A stretch of DNA of 64,000 nt from Cladobotryum mycophilum (GCA_036429605.1 CM071589.1:6882001-6946000); one strand, 5' to 3'. Positions 1-12,593 are shown, numbered from the stretch's first letter. The notes: generated by a model not told the origin, from the letters alone. Numbers and translations are program-made.

Positions 1-109
1 GACTGGATTGACAAACAACTCCATCGAAAACTCTCTGCATCATCATCAGCCCAGCCCTACCTACAGTGGTTGTCGCCTCATTTCACTTTCAGGCTGTACG
101 ACGCTGGAA

Positions 110-1758
110 ATGGAGGGAAATGCAGAGGCCGCTAGCGCCCAGCCGGCATTCTCCCCCGCACACGCACACGCACACGCACCATCAGAACCAGCGGCTGGCC
201 ACCACGATGCTCATGCCGCCTCGCCGCCAGCACCACCAACCGCCAAGTCTAGACCACTGCCAGCCTTTATTGGGTCAGGTCTTGGTCTTGGTCTTGGAAT
301 TGGGCTTGGGCCAGCATCGGGACCTGCAACAACTCCAGCAGCGATAGCGACAACGACTGCGACACCACCGACTGGCGGCCACGAGCGTCAACCAACGACC
401 CTCCCTCACTTTGTCGCTCCGTCCTCGTACCTACGCTTCAAAACCACCACAGCGACGACTCACGGCGGCGCCATGCTTGCTGCGCCAGACCCCAAGCCGC
501 CTCCTCCAAGTCCCCTCGACAAGGAACAGCGGCAAGGCTTGGTTCGTTCTCCCCCTTCCCTTCGAGCCCTGACTGGCATCGTCATCATGGCCTTCATCTT
601 TCGCGCGCATTTTAATTGCCCCGCATTTTCAATCTCTTGTTTTCCCTCTGGCTGACATTCTCTCGCTGCCCGCAGAAAGCAATTCGCGATTTCCTCAAAG
701 TCCGGACCAGTTACGATGTCTTACCGCTATCATTCCGTCTCATTGTCCTCGACACCGATCTCCTTATAAAAAAGAGTCTCAACATCCTTACCCAGAATTG
801 TAAGCAAGTGTCCTCTCTTGCCCCGCGCCGAGGGGTACAATTTCCGCCAATCCCCATGATGGTGATGATGATGCTGACAGAAGCGGGAAGCCATTGTCTC
901 GGCCCCTCTATGGGATTCGCACACTTCACGGTTCGCTGGCATATTGACGGCAACCGACTTTATCAATGTCATTCAGTATCACTGCCAATTTCCAGATGAG
1001 ATGAGCAAGCTGGACCAATTCCGGTTGAGCAGCTTGCGAGGTACGCATTTCTCCGGCCCGTCCGGCACGAAGTTTGCTGACCGAGGCACACACTATTAGA
1101 TATTGAAAAGGCGATTGGAGCGACACCGATTGAATCCGCCCACGTTCACCCCTCGAGACCGCTGTACGAAGCCCTCCGTCGCATGCTTAAGACTCGTGCG
1201 CGAAGAATTCCTCTGGTGGATGTCGACGACGAGACTGGTAGGGAGACGGTTGTTTCCGTCATTACTCAGTATCGAATTCTCAAATTCATTGCCGTGAACA
1301 ACGAGCACAACACTGTTCTCCTCAAAAAGCCCCTTCGCGATATCGAGATTGGAACGACCTCGGACCTGGCCGTAGCCAAAATGGGAACTACGGTTCTCGA
1401 AGTTATTAATCTCATGGTCAACCGGAATATTAGCTGCGTTCCCATTGTCGACTCTCAGAACCGAGTTCTCAACGCATTCGAAGCTGTAGATGTAATTCCC
1501 TGCATCAAGGGTGGCGCCTACGATGATCTTAACGGCTCAGTGGGCGAGGCGCTGTGCAAGCGACCCGAGGATAGCCCTGGTATCTACACATGCAGCGAGG
1601 ACGACAGACTTGACTCCATCTTTGACACCATCCGAAAGAGCCGGGTTCACAGGTTGATTGTTGTGGACGATGAGAGCAAGCTTAAGGGAGTCATCTCGCT
1701 GTCTGACATTCTCAAATATGTCTTGCTTCACGGGGAAGAGGAGATGAACAAGGCTTGA
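110..1758 (+). CDS. snf4: AMP-activated kinase gamma subunit (Snf4), four CBS repeats
   Basis: Regulatory gamma subunit of the SNF1/AMPK complex, which senses adenylates and controls glucose derepression. Four exons fit: 110-541, 676-799, 891-1040 and 1100-1758, giving 454 aa. The core reads [17 protein letters not shown], then [53 protein letters not shown] and [19 protein letters not shown], in the order of yeast Snf4 CBS1-4. The splice at 799/891 restores the conserved [11 protein letters not shown] junction. The first ~140 residues are Ala/Pro/His-rich low-complexity sequence with a [11 protein letters not shown] tract and are poorly conserved. The frame is open to the left edge, so the start is uncertain: ATG at 110 is the first in-frame ATG seen, but a later one near 473 or an exon outside the window is possible. 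No frame break was found here. Confidence 0.93.
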
Positions 1759-2590
1759 TATTGCCGAATCAAGTGCGGACTGGGGAGGGAGCAGAACATA
1801 AGAATGAGAAGAGGGCGGGTATTTGTTGCTGTGGAGTTGGGTTACAACTGGTATGGCGTATTGGGAATATCTAATGGCGATGAAATACCAAGATGAAACA
1901 TCTTGCCCTTTCTGCTATTGCTATAGACTGGTAGGTTCTGGGACACGAGGATCTTTGCTCTTGACGTATTGCGGATGGTTTTCGAGGGTATATGCCATCG
2001 CCCTATAGTGGTGAGATTACTTGAATGATTGGGTGCTTGCTGACATGAAGGTGCTAGCCAAGAGCGCACAAGCGACCTATTATGTTACACGTCGTATGAA
2101 CTACATACTGCCCTATCTAGATGACAATAAATGTCAAATACTTTATATTCAGCGGTTGAACTTGTTTCTTGTTGAATTGTCATCTACCAGATAAGATAAC
2201 GATGGAGGTCGTCCATGAGGACGGTTTCTGGGAAGGAGCGATAATCTGAGGCTGCAATGTTGTCTGTGCCTCAGTCCAACCTCACCTAAACTCAACCACC
2301 ACACAACTTCACCTCGCCTTCTTTCCACTGCCTATTGACCTTGCCGAATTCGCTTCTTTTCACTTAATTGAACAAGAGCATTCATATGATATCGTCAGCA
2401 GGAAGCTGGGAGGAGGAGGGCAGCAGCGTCTTGTTCTCTGATGACTGATCACGACCATTTCAATCAGCAGACCGAGCATGTAAAAGATCAATCCTAGCGC
2501 AATGCTGCTTGAACTGGCTCGCAGCCATTTTCTTCTAAGATACACTATACTCACTCATTGTCAATTTATAGACCTAGTCCGGAACTTCTT
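1759..2590. other. Intergenic region between snf4 and the RhoGAP gene
   Basis: This 0.8 kb holds the 3' end of snf4 and the leader of the next gene on the same strand. A CT/CAC-rich tract near 2280-2330 resembles a fungal promoter leader. The short reading frames on both strands lack conserved features, and no RNA gene was recognised. Confidence 0.5.
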
Positions 2591-5500
2591 ATGGATTGCC
2601 CAGCCCACCCGTCGACGTCCCAACCGTTGAATCGCCTACCCAGCACCCACTCCATGCAACAAAATACCATCTCACAATGCCGAGCACGACCATCTTCGAG
2701 CAACTTTTCGCTTGCGTTCCCCCAAAGTGCGACGGTTCAAAGCTTGATGGGCCGCACTTCGCAAATACGCCCCAGCAGGACATGGACACCGAGCAGCGGC
2801 GGATTGGGATTACTGAGTGATGCCGACGACGTTCAAGATAGATCGATATTCATTTTGGAATATAATCGACTAGCAAAGAAGGTAGCGTATACAGTTGATA
2901 GCAAATGGAATCCCCATGTGACTTACAGAGTCTAGCATGGTGTTAGGTTACTGATTGTCGAGGACTTTGTCATTCAACATCAGGCACGTCTTTTATACAC
3001 TCGCAGCCTTCATACTAATGACTAACAAATTTGCTTCAGGAAGATGAATTACGAAGCCCAGAAAAACGGAATTGGCTCTATAGATTATTTCGAGGATCAT
3101 CGAGTCAACAAACCCCTGACAAGGCGACGCCTCTCTTTCGGCCACGCCACCGGCGCAGCGTTTCTGATCTTGGTCATCTCATCCATTCTCGACGGGAACC
3201 CCCAGGATTGTGGAGATTCAGACCATGGTTCGACTGAGCGGCAAGAGTGTGCTCTATCTCCCACAAGAGTATTCACCTTGTTCTCTCATACTCCCGACAT
3301 GTATACGTGCTACGGCGCAATACATAGCACAGAATGCGACCACTCGTGGAATATTTCGGATTCCAGGTTCAGTCAAGGTTGTAAACTCACTTTTCGACTA
3401 TTATTGTTACATGAGCAATGATAGTCTCGACGTTGCTGGCACTGTTTGTTGCGCCACACTGCCAACCCATATTCAATATTCTGTTCACGATGTTGGATCG
3501 ACTTTTAAACGGCTACTCTCTGTATTGCCCGGTGGTATTCTTGGATCCCTATCCTTGTTTGATGCCTTTGTTGGTATCCATTCCCAACTGCACGGCGAGC
3601 CCGAGTTTCCACGAACCAAGCAGACAAAGGTTCGTGCTCGCCTCATTGCGTTGGCCATCGGAACGATCGAGTCCCAATTCCGAAGGGAGATAATATGCGC
3701 CGTTTTTGGGCTTTTAAGTTTAATAGGAAGAGTGGCAGAAATGTCTCCACGCGAAGATGCGGATGGCAGACCTCTTCCGACTGGCGATTTGATAGGATAC
3801 AACGCCTTGGGAATTGTCTTTGGGCCACTCTTGGTTGGAGACTTGTTGGACAAATACACGATGAAGTTGGCAACACCGACCTCTGGTCTCTTACTGTTTC
3901 CCTTGTCCCCGAGACGGCAGCGCCGGGATAAACAAAAGCATAAATCGGAAGGGACCGAACCGCCACATGTGGACAAAGTCATGGTTGCAATTAATATTGC
4001 GGAGATGCTCATAACAAACTGGCGTGATATGGTCCGCCAGATGAAGGCTTTAGGAACGCACCATCGTCACGAGTCATCTTCGATGCGGCTACATCATCGC
4101 CACAGGCATCCATCTATTTCTGAATCATTCGCCATCAAAATGCCACGGGAGCTAAAAGAGACCAGACCACGAAATCATGGGGATCCATACGATCGGGAAC
4201 ATAGCCCTGAGCCGGAAACCCCTACTATGGCCTTGAAGAGACGACGCTCAAGACCGATGAAGAGAGCTACCAGCGTAAACCGGTTTCAGAATAATCCCCA
4301 TTTGCATCAAAATACTGAAGAGGGCATGGAGGATCAAGAACCTTATCAACCAAAGGTGAACTGCAACCATAAACAAGTACTTTTTGCAAAAGGCAAGGGG
4401 AAATCAGCTGCACAGGGTGATGGAGTATTAGCTGGGTCACCACCGATTACACCTGTCGACTATGTGGATTATGCGCAAAATGGTGAAATAGTGAATGATT
4501 TCGGCCACGCTCAAGGCAAATTACAGGAACAGAATCATGCCCATCCAGATATTCAACCACCAAATGTTGCCCCCAGCAGAGTACCCCCACGAATGTCGTC
4601 TAAGCAGGGACTTGTTGGAAACAGATCAGCGACTAGCTCAACGATAATTTCTAGCTCCGAAGATGGATTTACAAAGCTGCCCCCTGATGGAGAGGTTTTA
4701 TACCAGACCCCAGAGCAGAATGAGAGAGATGAACAAACCATCGACCCAAGCTTTTTGACAAGTCGAACAACAGTCCAATTTCCCACGCCAGAGAAACGGT
4801 TAGAGAACCCAACAGGATTAGGCAACTCGACAGACTCGGCCCTTTCGCCTGAGCTATATATGCCTCAACAAGAAAGAAACCGAGTGGACGAATATAAAGG
4901 TCTCAACCTAGCTTCATTAGCTTCGCTTAATCTTTCAGTGGCTACTGGTGATTTTCAAGAGTTGCCGTTTGCAAAGTCTGAGAGAGAGCTTGTCGGCACC
5001 AGAAGCGCGCCCACTTTGATTCATACTCCTGGTAAAGCTATTGGAGAAGAATCGTTTTATAACCATACGCAGACAACCTACCAATCACACCATAATAATG
5101 CGCGAGACTTTAAAAGAGGTCGGGATACGTCCGAGAGCGATTCCGCACGCTCTAGCGAGTCCGAAATGCCCATGAAACGGAGATCAGTGAAGGCCATGGC
5201 GGCTATGTTTGAGAGCCAGCAATTTTTACAGCACATGACGCAGAGTCACCGTCAACCTCCAGCGGGAGGGGTACATCTGACACCTCTAGGCCAACATGCA
5301 AGAGACTTTCTTGAACGATCAAACTCTCTGCCACTTTGGGCCCCTAGAGATGTAGACAAGTCTGATTGGGTTGGGAACGAAGAACATGATTTGGAGAAGC
5401 TATCCCCAATTTTTCTCCAGACAAATTTCCCACTGTCAACAGGGTTTCAAGATGAAAATAACTTTGAGCATATCAATACATGCACTACAACCTGTACTAG

Positions 5501-6212
5501 AAACAAGTGTAATTTGAAGTCTCAGATTGAAAACCTCGAACGACTTTTGAATAACAAGATGGCCGAGGTGGACAAGCTAAGGAGACAGCTTGAAAAGCGA
5601 GCAGGCGGCGGCGGCGGCTCGCCAGGTGAACAGTTGAGACAGGCAAAGAAGGATATATCCATTTGGAAAGAAAAGGCAGAAGTGGCGGAGAGAAAGATGA
5701 AAGTGTTTGAGAAATTTACTACCAAAGTGAGAGGGATTCGGGATTCAATGATGGCTGAGAGTTCTCGGCATAGCAGTATGAATCAAGGGGCGGAATGGAC
5801 AAATGGTCCGGAGCCAATGCATGGTGAACAGGCGGCGAGCCCCCAACAAATGCAGCGAGTGCGGTTCGCCGAGATGTTGAAAATGGTGTCGGAAATTAGT
5901 GCGAGTGATGACTCTGGAACGATGGGGGATGAGATGGCGGTCCCGGCCAAGATACGCAACTGTCTGCACCGGAACGCGGATAAACAAGAGGCACCAATGG
6001 TACTCAAGGATATATTCGGCACGGATGGAGCGATGAGTCCTCGGGATGAAAAGCATCATGATTCTGGGCTTGGTGTGGTGCAGATCTGGTCTGCTGTTGA
6101 GGAGTTGCTGCAAATGGGGGATGATGAGATGTTTCGCGGGAACTGGTCTCCAATGACAAAGAAAAGTCCTGTCAAGGTTGAGGATGGTCCTACGGTGATG
6201 GAAATGCAGTAA
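2591..6212 (+). CDS. RhoGAP-domain protein with C-terminal coiled coil (one apparent frame break)
   Basis: Predicted GTPase-activating protein for a Rho-type GTPase. Exons fit at 2591-2881, 2936-2983 and 3040-6212. The RhoGAP domain (about residues 215-450) shows the arginine-finger region RGIFRIPGSVKVVN, the VHDVGSTFKRLL helix and YNALGIVFGPLL. A long disordered Ser/Pro/Arg-rich middle follows. A coiled coil lies near 5520-5740 (SQIENLERLLNNKMAEVDKLRRQ), split by a Gly5 linker. The second intron (2984-3039) begins with GC rather than GT but has a perfect TACTAATGACTAAC branch region and a CAG end. The frame changes by one base between about 3168 and 3230, most simply at the C5 run 3199-3203; with that base allowed for, the protein is 1170 aa. 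The N-terminal exon structure is inferred, while the GAP domain is certain. Confidence 0.82.
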
Positions 6213-6375
6213 CTGGATGAAGAAATGGGTTGGGCATGAGGTATTGATAGTTTAGGGATTGCAGGCACGGGAAATAAAATATATGAAAGCAGTTCTATTA
6301 TAGACAATCACGATGCATTGAACCTTTTTTCTTGTCTATTGGTTTTTCACTTACGTTATATCCGCTACTCTATTT

Positions 6376-7344
6376 TCATCTATTCTCGAACCGTGAATCA
6401 GATTGACGTTTGATCCTCCACCTTCCAGCCGCATCCTGATCCATTGTTACATGTATCCTGCCCATACCTTCAACCACAGCATTGAGCATATGGCTCTCGG
6501 CATCTTCCTGGCCTTGACGAGTTACACGCCGGGCTCGATGTCTATGTACGGATGGGGCTATAGATGGAGAGACGTTGCGATGGCCTTGGCGGAGGGTGGG
6601 CTGAGAGTCTGTGAAGGAGACGATGGATGAGGGCCGTCGAGAGATGGTGGAGCTGGGAGGTGAGGGGAGGGAACTCAGTGGTGCGCTGGGCGTAAATGGC
6701 GGGTGGGGCGTAAAGTTTGTGAAGCGGGGTTGAGCAGAGGGAATGAAGGAGTCGTTATTGTCATTTTCATTCTCATTTTCACTTTCCGTTTCATTATCAT
6801 CTTCGTTATCGTCGAAGTCGTCGTCTTGGGAAGATGAGGGCGATAGGTAGGATTGATAAGCTGGGTGAGAGTCGTTGGAGAAGCGTTGCGTGGCTTCGGA
6901 GAAGGGCTGTGTGGCTTCAGAAAAGGGTTGCGTGGCCTCGAATGGAGGGTAATCTTGGTGAGTTTGAGACCAGATTTCTTGTTCGTCCCGGGAGGGTGAA
7001 GGGGAGCGCATATGGGTGTAGTTGTGATGAAAGGCTGTTTGTGGGAAGGATGCGGTGGAGGGAATGGTGGAGGAGTGGGAGGATGATGGGATGGAAGGAG
7101 AGGGGGATTGAAGACCGGAATGTCTCCAATGGGACTGGGACTGCACGTAGGACTGCCTCTGTTGTTGAAATGCAGAATTCGGAACGGAAACAGAAGCGGC
7201 AGGGACAGTTGCAGTTGCAGATTTGGAAGCTATGCGATGAGAGTAACCAGTAGGAGAAGGCGAACGAGAAGCAGCAGTCGATTCAGATACAGATGCAGAT
7301 ACAGACGATTCAGCACGGAGTCTTGGTGGCGCGGGCCAGACCAT
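6376..7344 (-). CDS. Ser/Pro-rich low-complexity protein of unknown function
   Basis: A 322-aa uninterrupted frame that I do not recognise. It is rich in Ser, Pro, Gln and Asn. It has a seven-residue repeat (QPFSEAT three times, near 6900-6950), an acidic Asp/Glu/Asn run (6760-6830), many SP/TP sites and a more ordered, charged C-terminus (ESHMLNAVVEGMGRIHVTMD). No domain, signal peptide or membrane segment is visible. It starts only 75 bp after the stop of rfa3 on the same strand, which is very tight for two independent fungal genes. It could be a separate gene, a further exon of an unusual transcript, or a non-coding low-complexity frame. The structured C-terminal end argues for real coding. 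Confidence 0.5.
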   Translation of the reverse strand: MVWPAPPRLRAESSVSASVSESTAASRSPSPTGYSHRIASKSATATVPAASVSVPNSAFQQQRQSYVQSQSHWRHSGLQSPSPSIPSSSHSSTIPSTASFPQTAFHHNYTHMRSPSPSRDEQEIWSQTHQDYPPFEATQPFSEATQPFSEATQRFSNDSHPAYQSYLSPSSSQDDDFDDNEDDNETESENENENDNNDSFIPSAQPRFTNFTPHPPFTPSAPLSSLPSPPSSTISRRPSSIVSFTDSQPTLRQGHRNVSPSIAPSVHRHRARRVTRQGQEDAESHMLNAVVEGMGRIHVTMDQDAAGRWRIKRQSDSRFENR

Positions 7345-7419
7345 GGCAATGTGTGGGGGGTGAGGGTGGTGTTGAGGATGATGTGCAGGCGGCGAGGTGC
7401 CGTGGCCTGGCTGAGCCCG

Positions 7420-7910
7420 TCAGTTGTCGGAGATGAAGATGGCCTTGTGCTGGTGGGTGATTTCGGCGACGAGGGTGCAGAGGGCCATGTCTGGTGGGGG
7501 AAAGTTAGTTAGCCAGGGATCTAGGTGATGAGACAGGATGGGATAAGATGGACGTACCGACTCCGGGTCCGACGTCGCGGGTGCTGAGGGCTTTGATGGA
7601 GAGATCTGGGTTTACTTTGCCAATGATTTGAGCAGCGTTTCCGTTGGCGAGGTGGGAGTCCTAGATTTTTGGAGGGTTAGCATGAGTTGGAGATTAAACT
7701 ACTACTATATGCAGAGTATAGATAGATATATGAAGGGGGAGGGGAGGGGGTTCTTACCCGAGTGAGGTGGATTGTGACGTTGCCATCCGCATCAATGACG
7801 GCTTGTTCACCGAGAAGCTGTGTAACCTTGCCAACGATTGTGACGACCTTGCCGACGAAATTGTCGAGGTAGGCCGCCGTGATGCGCGGCGTTGACAGTT
7901 GTTCAGCCAT
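7420..7910 (-). CDS. rfa3: Replication protein A small subunit (RPA14/Rfa3), OB fold
   Basis: Smallest subunit of the heterotrimeric single-strand DNA-binding complex RPA, acting in nuclear DNA replication and repair. Three exons on the minus strand (7910-7758, 7660-7558, 7490-7420) give exactly 108 aa, the usual size of the family. Exon 1 carries AAYLDNFVGKVVTIVGKVTQL, the opening strands of the OB fold. Exon 2 has IIGKVNPDLSIKALSTRDVG and exon 3 ends in KAIFISDN. Both introns have clean GTAAG/GTACGT donors and AG acceptors and preserve the frame. The short T/C-rich stretch just upstream, with a (CT)n run at 8045-8069, is probably its promoter. Confidence 0.88.
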
Positions 7911-8044
7911 TTTGTAGGATTATTTGGCTGACTTTGTTGTTGCTTTTTGCCTGCGAGCCGAAAAGAAGAAGAAGCAAAAAAGGGACAGGATTGAATTTGT
8001 ACTCGGTACTTTGTGAAGGGAAAATAACAACGGCAAAAAGAAAG

Positions 8045-8069
8045 CTCTCTCTCTCTCTCTCTCTCTCTC
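8045..8069. repeat. (CT)n microsatellite
   Basis: Twelve or so uninterrupted CT units lie in the upstream region of rfa3. Such runs are common core-promoter pyrimidine tracts in filamentous fungi. Confidence 0.9.
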
Positions 8070-9380
8070 AACAGTCGATTATCCCGCCTAGAGCTGAGTT
8101 TCAGTTAAAGTGATGCCATTCAGCTTAGGAACCCCTCAACGCGCGCCGCGGTGGCCTGCCCGCGATGAAACGCTCTAAATCGCGACGTCAGGTGCACTCT
8201 CACGTGTGTCGTCACATGACCACAATCTTTTAAGCTTCAAGCAGTTCGTATTAGTCAAGCAAATGCAATGCAATCAAAGCTTAGTACCCAAGACACCAAA
8301 AACAAGTATGTTTGTGTGCACCAATAGTTCCATCTTTGTACCATCGCCGCCATCGATTTTCTAGTTCTTAGCTTTATTCGAAAGAAGACCATTTTAATTT
8401 CAAAAGTTGTTAGAATCATGATGTCACTTGACTACAGTCTTGGGGCAAGTTCCCCTTGATTCGATTCTTTCGGTCGGCGCACATCAGCACATGGCGAGAC
8501 AGATGATGTCTGTCCGTGGCCGCGTGGACGGGCGCACGACGGCGATAATCCGGTCCCACGGCAGATAGGCTGTTCGCCTCCCCTCCTCCCGGGGTGGGCA
8601 ATTGTGGGTATTTCTGCCTGGGAGGGATTCGGTGGGTGGTGGTGGTGGTGATGGTGGTGTTGAGTCAACCAGTCAATCAGTCCTTTTGCAGGCAATACAA
8701 GCACACAAGGCAATAAGGATGCTACGGCAACAGGTTTACGTCCCACGCTGCGCTCCGTTACTGGACAACTGGACAAGATCATCCCACCATCCTCTGGATT
8801 TTAGACAGGACAGGAACCTGGCGGAGCTTGTGTGGGACACCCGGGGGGATTCCTCAGTAGGCCGTCCAATGGAACCCATGGAACATGGAACCTTGGGCTT
8901 AGGCCAACCTAGCTGGAGGACGTGCAATCCCTGTTGGATCGCGATCGAGATGATTGGTGCCCTCTTTGCGCCTGCATGGGCGAAATGGTTCCTTTTTTGC
9001 TCGGTGCCCGAAAGGCGAATGGCATTTCCAAACGTTATCCCATCCCGTGAAGCCATGGGGAATTTAATTTAGCTGTTGATCGTTTGAAGCAAGGTGGGAG
9101 GAGGAGCTGACGCATTACCTGGCAGTGCATACTTCCCACCATGCACTGTACTGACTGGATCGCCGCGCCGTTTTGGAGGGGGGATCATTCAATGATGCTT
9201 CAGAGGAAATTGCTTGGTTGAGTTGCTGAGCTGTGGAAGCCTTGTCCATGCGTGGCATGATCCACCCGGGATCGATCGGTTTTGAGAGTCAGGTCAGGCT
9301 TCCCGGCTCCACGTTGTGTCAATAACAAGCCCTCTCCAGCCCACCTCGTGCCGCGGCATGCAAGGGAGCTGATGTGTGCC

Positions 9381-9405
9381 ACTACCTACCTACCTACCTA
9401 CCTAC
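9381..9405. repeat. (CTAC)n short tandem repeat
   Basis: Six consecutive CTAC units. A complementary-type tract (TAAGTAAGTAGGTAGG) occurs near 11630-11650, so the same tetranucleotide family punctuates this gene-free region. Confidence 0.85.
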
Positions 9406-12400
9406 TCTTCAAGGGAAAAAAAGGTTGAGCGAGACACACACGATGGGAAAAGAAGGTGAGCAGTTGGTTCTTTTTTTTTTAGCATCTGCTGCATGTTTTA
9501 AATGCAATAAGGAAAATTGAGTAATTACAGGCTCGACAGATGAAGAGAGGCAGACCGGTCCGTTCAGCTTGGAGAAACGATGGTGGTTTAGACTTCCAAT
9601 GGATTCCATGGCGGCGCAAAAGGCCCGGCGCCAACTTAAGATGGAAACCTTGGGAAAATCCTGGAAAGTTGGATGCAAACAGAAACGTTGCTCTGGCGTT
9701 GGTGTTGTTTTTTTTTGTTGGTATTGGTGCTTGGACGATACACACATGTTACATGTGATACAATACAATACCCACCTACGGTATACGATACATGGCCAAG
9801 ATTGTGACAAGGTTTTTTCAGCATTTCTTTGCATGGCCAGAAGGAAGAAAGAATGTGATGAGAATGGGGTGGACGTGGGATGCGGGTGCTGTTGCTGAGT
9901 CGTGAGACAAGTGAAACCGGCGGTTGATGATCCCAGGTCGTATGATTGATTGTCCACACGGCATGCTTGCTTGCTTGTTGCTGGTATGTTGGCCCATGGT
10001 AAGTTTTCTCCACACGCGTTACAGTTGCAGCCTGTATTTTTCTTTTCTTCTGTTTTCATCTGAATTGATGAGAGGCCCTTGAACTTTTGTTGCTTTTTGT
10101 CGTCATTTTGAAGAATGAGCTCTGCAGCTTTTTTAGAATGCCCCGTGGCGTCAAGCACCCGTCAAGGCTCGCTTGTTGGGTTTCGACGATGCATCAAGCC
10201 TCTGGCCTCCATCTTCTTTGTTCTGCTGCTGAGCGGGAGCAGCAAGCCATGATGGAAAAAAGATGGTGGGCAATTGCCTAGATTCTTGGCTTATGCTAGG
10301 GAGAGGAGGTTTTTGAGGAGAGAGTGGCACAGAGGGAGAGAGAGCGAGTGTGTGAGAGAGACAAAGACCGACGTTTGATGAAAATTGAAAAAGCGATGAA
10401 ACGAATCTGCAGAGCTAAAGCTTACGGTAGCGATTTCGGGCAAAGCTTAAGCAAAGAGGCTGTGGCTTGCTTTGGGAAGATGGATGCAGGCCGAGAATAC
10501 ATTCCACTGGATGCACGCACTCCCTCGCGACCCCCCCTGTTGATGATAATGAAGCTTGGATACGGATGGATGGACGGATGGATGAATGGATTGGGTGGGA
10601 AGGGATATGGGATGGGACGAAACATGCTTCGTATCAAATGTCTTGCTTTCCAGGCTTTTTGGTACGATGTAAGACGTGGGGAGTATTGATTGCCGCAGAC
10701 GGACATTGGCTGTTGACAGAGGCAAGGAGTAATAGTGCATATGGATTAATGCAACGTGTATGTATGTTTGTTTGTTTGCAGTCAGGTTTTATAAGCCAAA
10801 ACGATTAGAAAATTTACTTTTCTTTGTATCTTTTCCTGTATCCCTTCTGCACCATGTAACAACAACCAGAGATGGGTCACTGTAGGTTACCGAAGATGGC
10901 CAAAAGAGTGACATGTCTTTCATCATCATCACACCTCTTGTATCTACTGCATGCACGCACACTGCAAGGACAACAGTCTCCTTGCATCTTTTATCTTTTG
11001 TCGTGAACTATCTTCCTCCACTCCTCGGCCCACGGGGGAGGAGAGAGAGGGATATTGGATAAGGGAGGGAAAAGGGGGGGGACCAATCGAGGACGGCGGA
11101 GTAGACGGAGCCAACCTCCAGCTCGGAAACGGCCAATGAAGGTGATGAATATGATATGTATGATGAGGAAGGAGGAGGAGGAGGAGGAGAGCCCGGAAAG
11201 GATGGATAGAGTAGATGGTGGGAGGGAGGGAAGGAAAACAGAGAGTGAGGGAGGGAAGGGGGAGGGTGAGGGCATGAACAGGACAGGGTAGACTCGAGGA
11301 AAAAACAAAACCATGGCGTTGGGAGTGGCTTGTGTGGGCTTGTTGAAGGCTTGTTGGTGGTGAGGATGGCATGGGTACTCTGTAAAGGGCATGGGCATGG
11401 GTCTCTTGGGAGGGGAGACATCCATGCCTTCATGGAACTTCACTTACATGGGGGTGCGTATCTTTGCATGTGTGTGGGTGGGAGGGGGAGTTCTTTTTTT
11501 GGTGGTGCCCGCAGCACAAGCAAGGAAGCAGCTTCTGATCCCGTTCCAAAGGTTAATCAAGATGCAAGCCTGATGGCCTGAGAAGCCCCGAACAGCTCCA
11601 TCCATACATACCTAGGATAAGGTACTAAGTAAGTAAGTAGGTAGGCAAGGTAGGGGAGGTAGCCCTGGGAAGCCATCCGTAATAGATACAAGTACAAGTT
11701 TGTTTTTGGCCCGTGGTCGTATTCCGTAGTAGCCGGGGTGGAACTTGATTCGAAGCAAGAGTTGAGTTTCTTCCCCTCTTTGGAACCGAAAACAAATTGA
11801 GACGAAGAAGAGAGAGAGAGAGGGAAGAAGCTGTTCTTGGTTATTCTTGGCTGTTCTTTTTCTTTCTTATTGGAATTTTATTTTTATTTTTTTTATTGTC
11901 CACCTTGTTTTTTTCTTTCGATCTCGATTCTTTTCTCTTCTCTCTCCTCCTCTTCCATCTTTCTTCTTCCTCCTCTTCTTCTAACATCCAATTCTCTGTG
12001 CAACATTGAAGCTCACAGTGCTTATCACACTTTTATAATTCCGTTTTATCAATCAATCAATCAATCAGTCAATCAAATCAATCGATTATATCATTGTTTT
12101 TTTTTTCTTTCTTTCTTTCTTTCCCTTTCCTTCTAGGCCGGCCCCAACCGATCGATCGCTGTAGCGCTTCCAGCGCCCCCTCTTCCCACTAAAGACAAAG
12201 AAAGCTACAGTGAAGAAAGTCTAGGGGGAAGCTCCGAACAATCCGTGCGACAACGGCCCCGCAGCAATAAGCGACAAGCAAGTAACAACAGCAAGTAACA
12301 GCTGTAGCAGCAGCAGTAGCAGCAAGCTTCAGTTACTGGACCTTCTAGACATTCTATCTATTCGATACGTTACAGCTGCTTCCTCTTCTCCTCACGACGA

Positions 12401-12593
12401 CAACAACAACAACAACAGCTTCAGCTTCAGCTTCTACAACAACATTCAAAGAAATACTGGCTGGATTGATTTTTAATTAACAAATTCAATTGAATTCAAT
12501 TCATCCAGCATTCTGGTTGGAAATACTCCCATCACACAAAACACAATCTAGAAAAACAAGTGATAGCTTAGAGAAGCTTACCTCGCCTTGACC

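Larger units (their letters stand above)
7911..12593. other. 4.7 kb gene-free region: rfa3 promoter and long upstream/leader region of the bZIP gene
   Basis: Many short frames occur on both strands, but all are G/A- or C/T-biased, overlap one another and show no conserved motif. Visible elements are a CACGTG box and an imperfect GTCACATGAC palindrome near 8200-8220, CT runs, CTAC/TAAG repeats, and an 800-bp C/T- and CA-rich leader from about 11800 to the bZIP ATG. The leader contains CAATCAAT repeats (12048-12086), CAG/CAA triplet runs (12255-12445) and an AATTCAATTGAATTCAATT palindrome-rich stretch near 12482-12501. A very long regulated 5' region is the likeliest reading. A non-coding RNA cannot be excluded. 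Confidence 0.5.

Noticed and set aside
8432..9072. Frames of 116 and 156 aa with His/Pro runs
   Set aside because: They are driven by the GGTGGT microsatellite-like sequence at 8631-8660 and overlap on both strands; no conserved content.
9409..10158. 249-aa minus-strand frame
   Set aside because: Low-complexity Gln/His/Lys composition, other frames open in parallel, and no motif; probably non-coding leader sequence.
10944..11443. Overlapping 140-150-aa minus-strand frames, Pro/Ser/Leu-rich
   Set aside because: Three frames are open at once because the DNA is strongly C/T-biased; there are no motifs, no conserved start and no splice signals.
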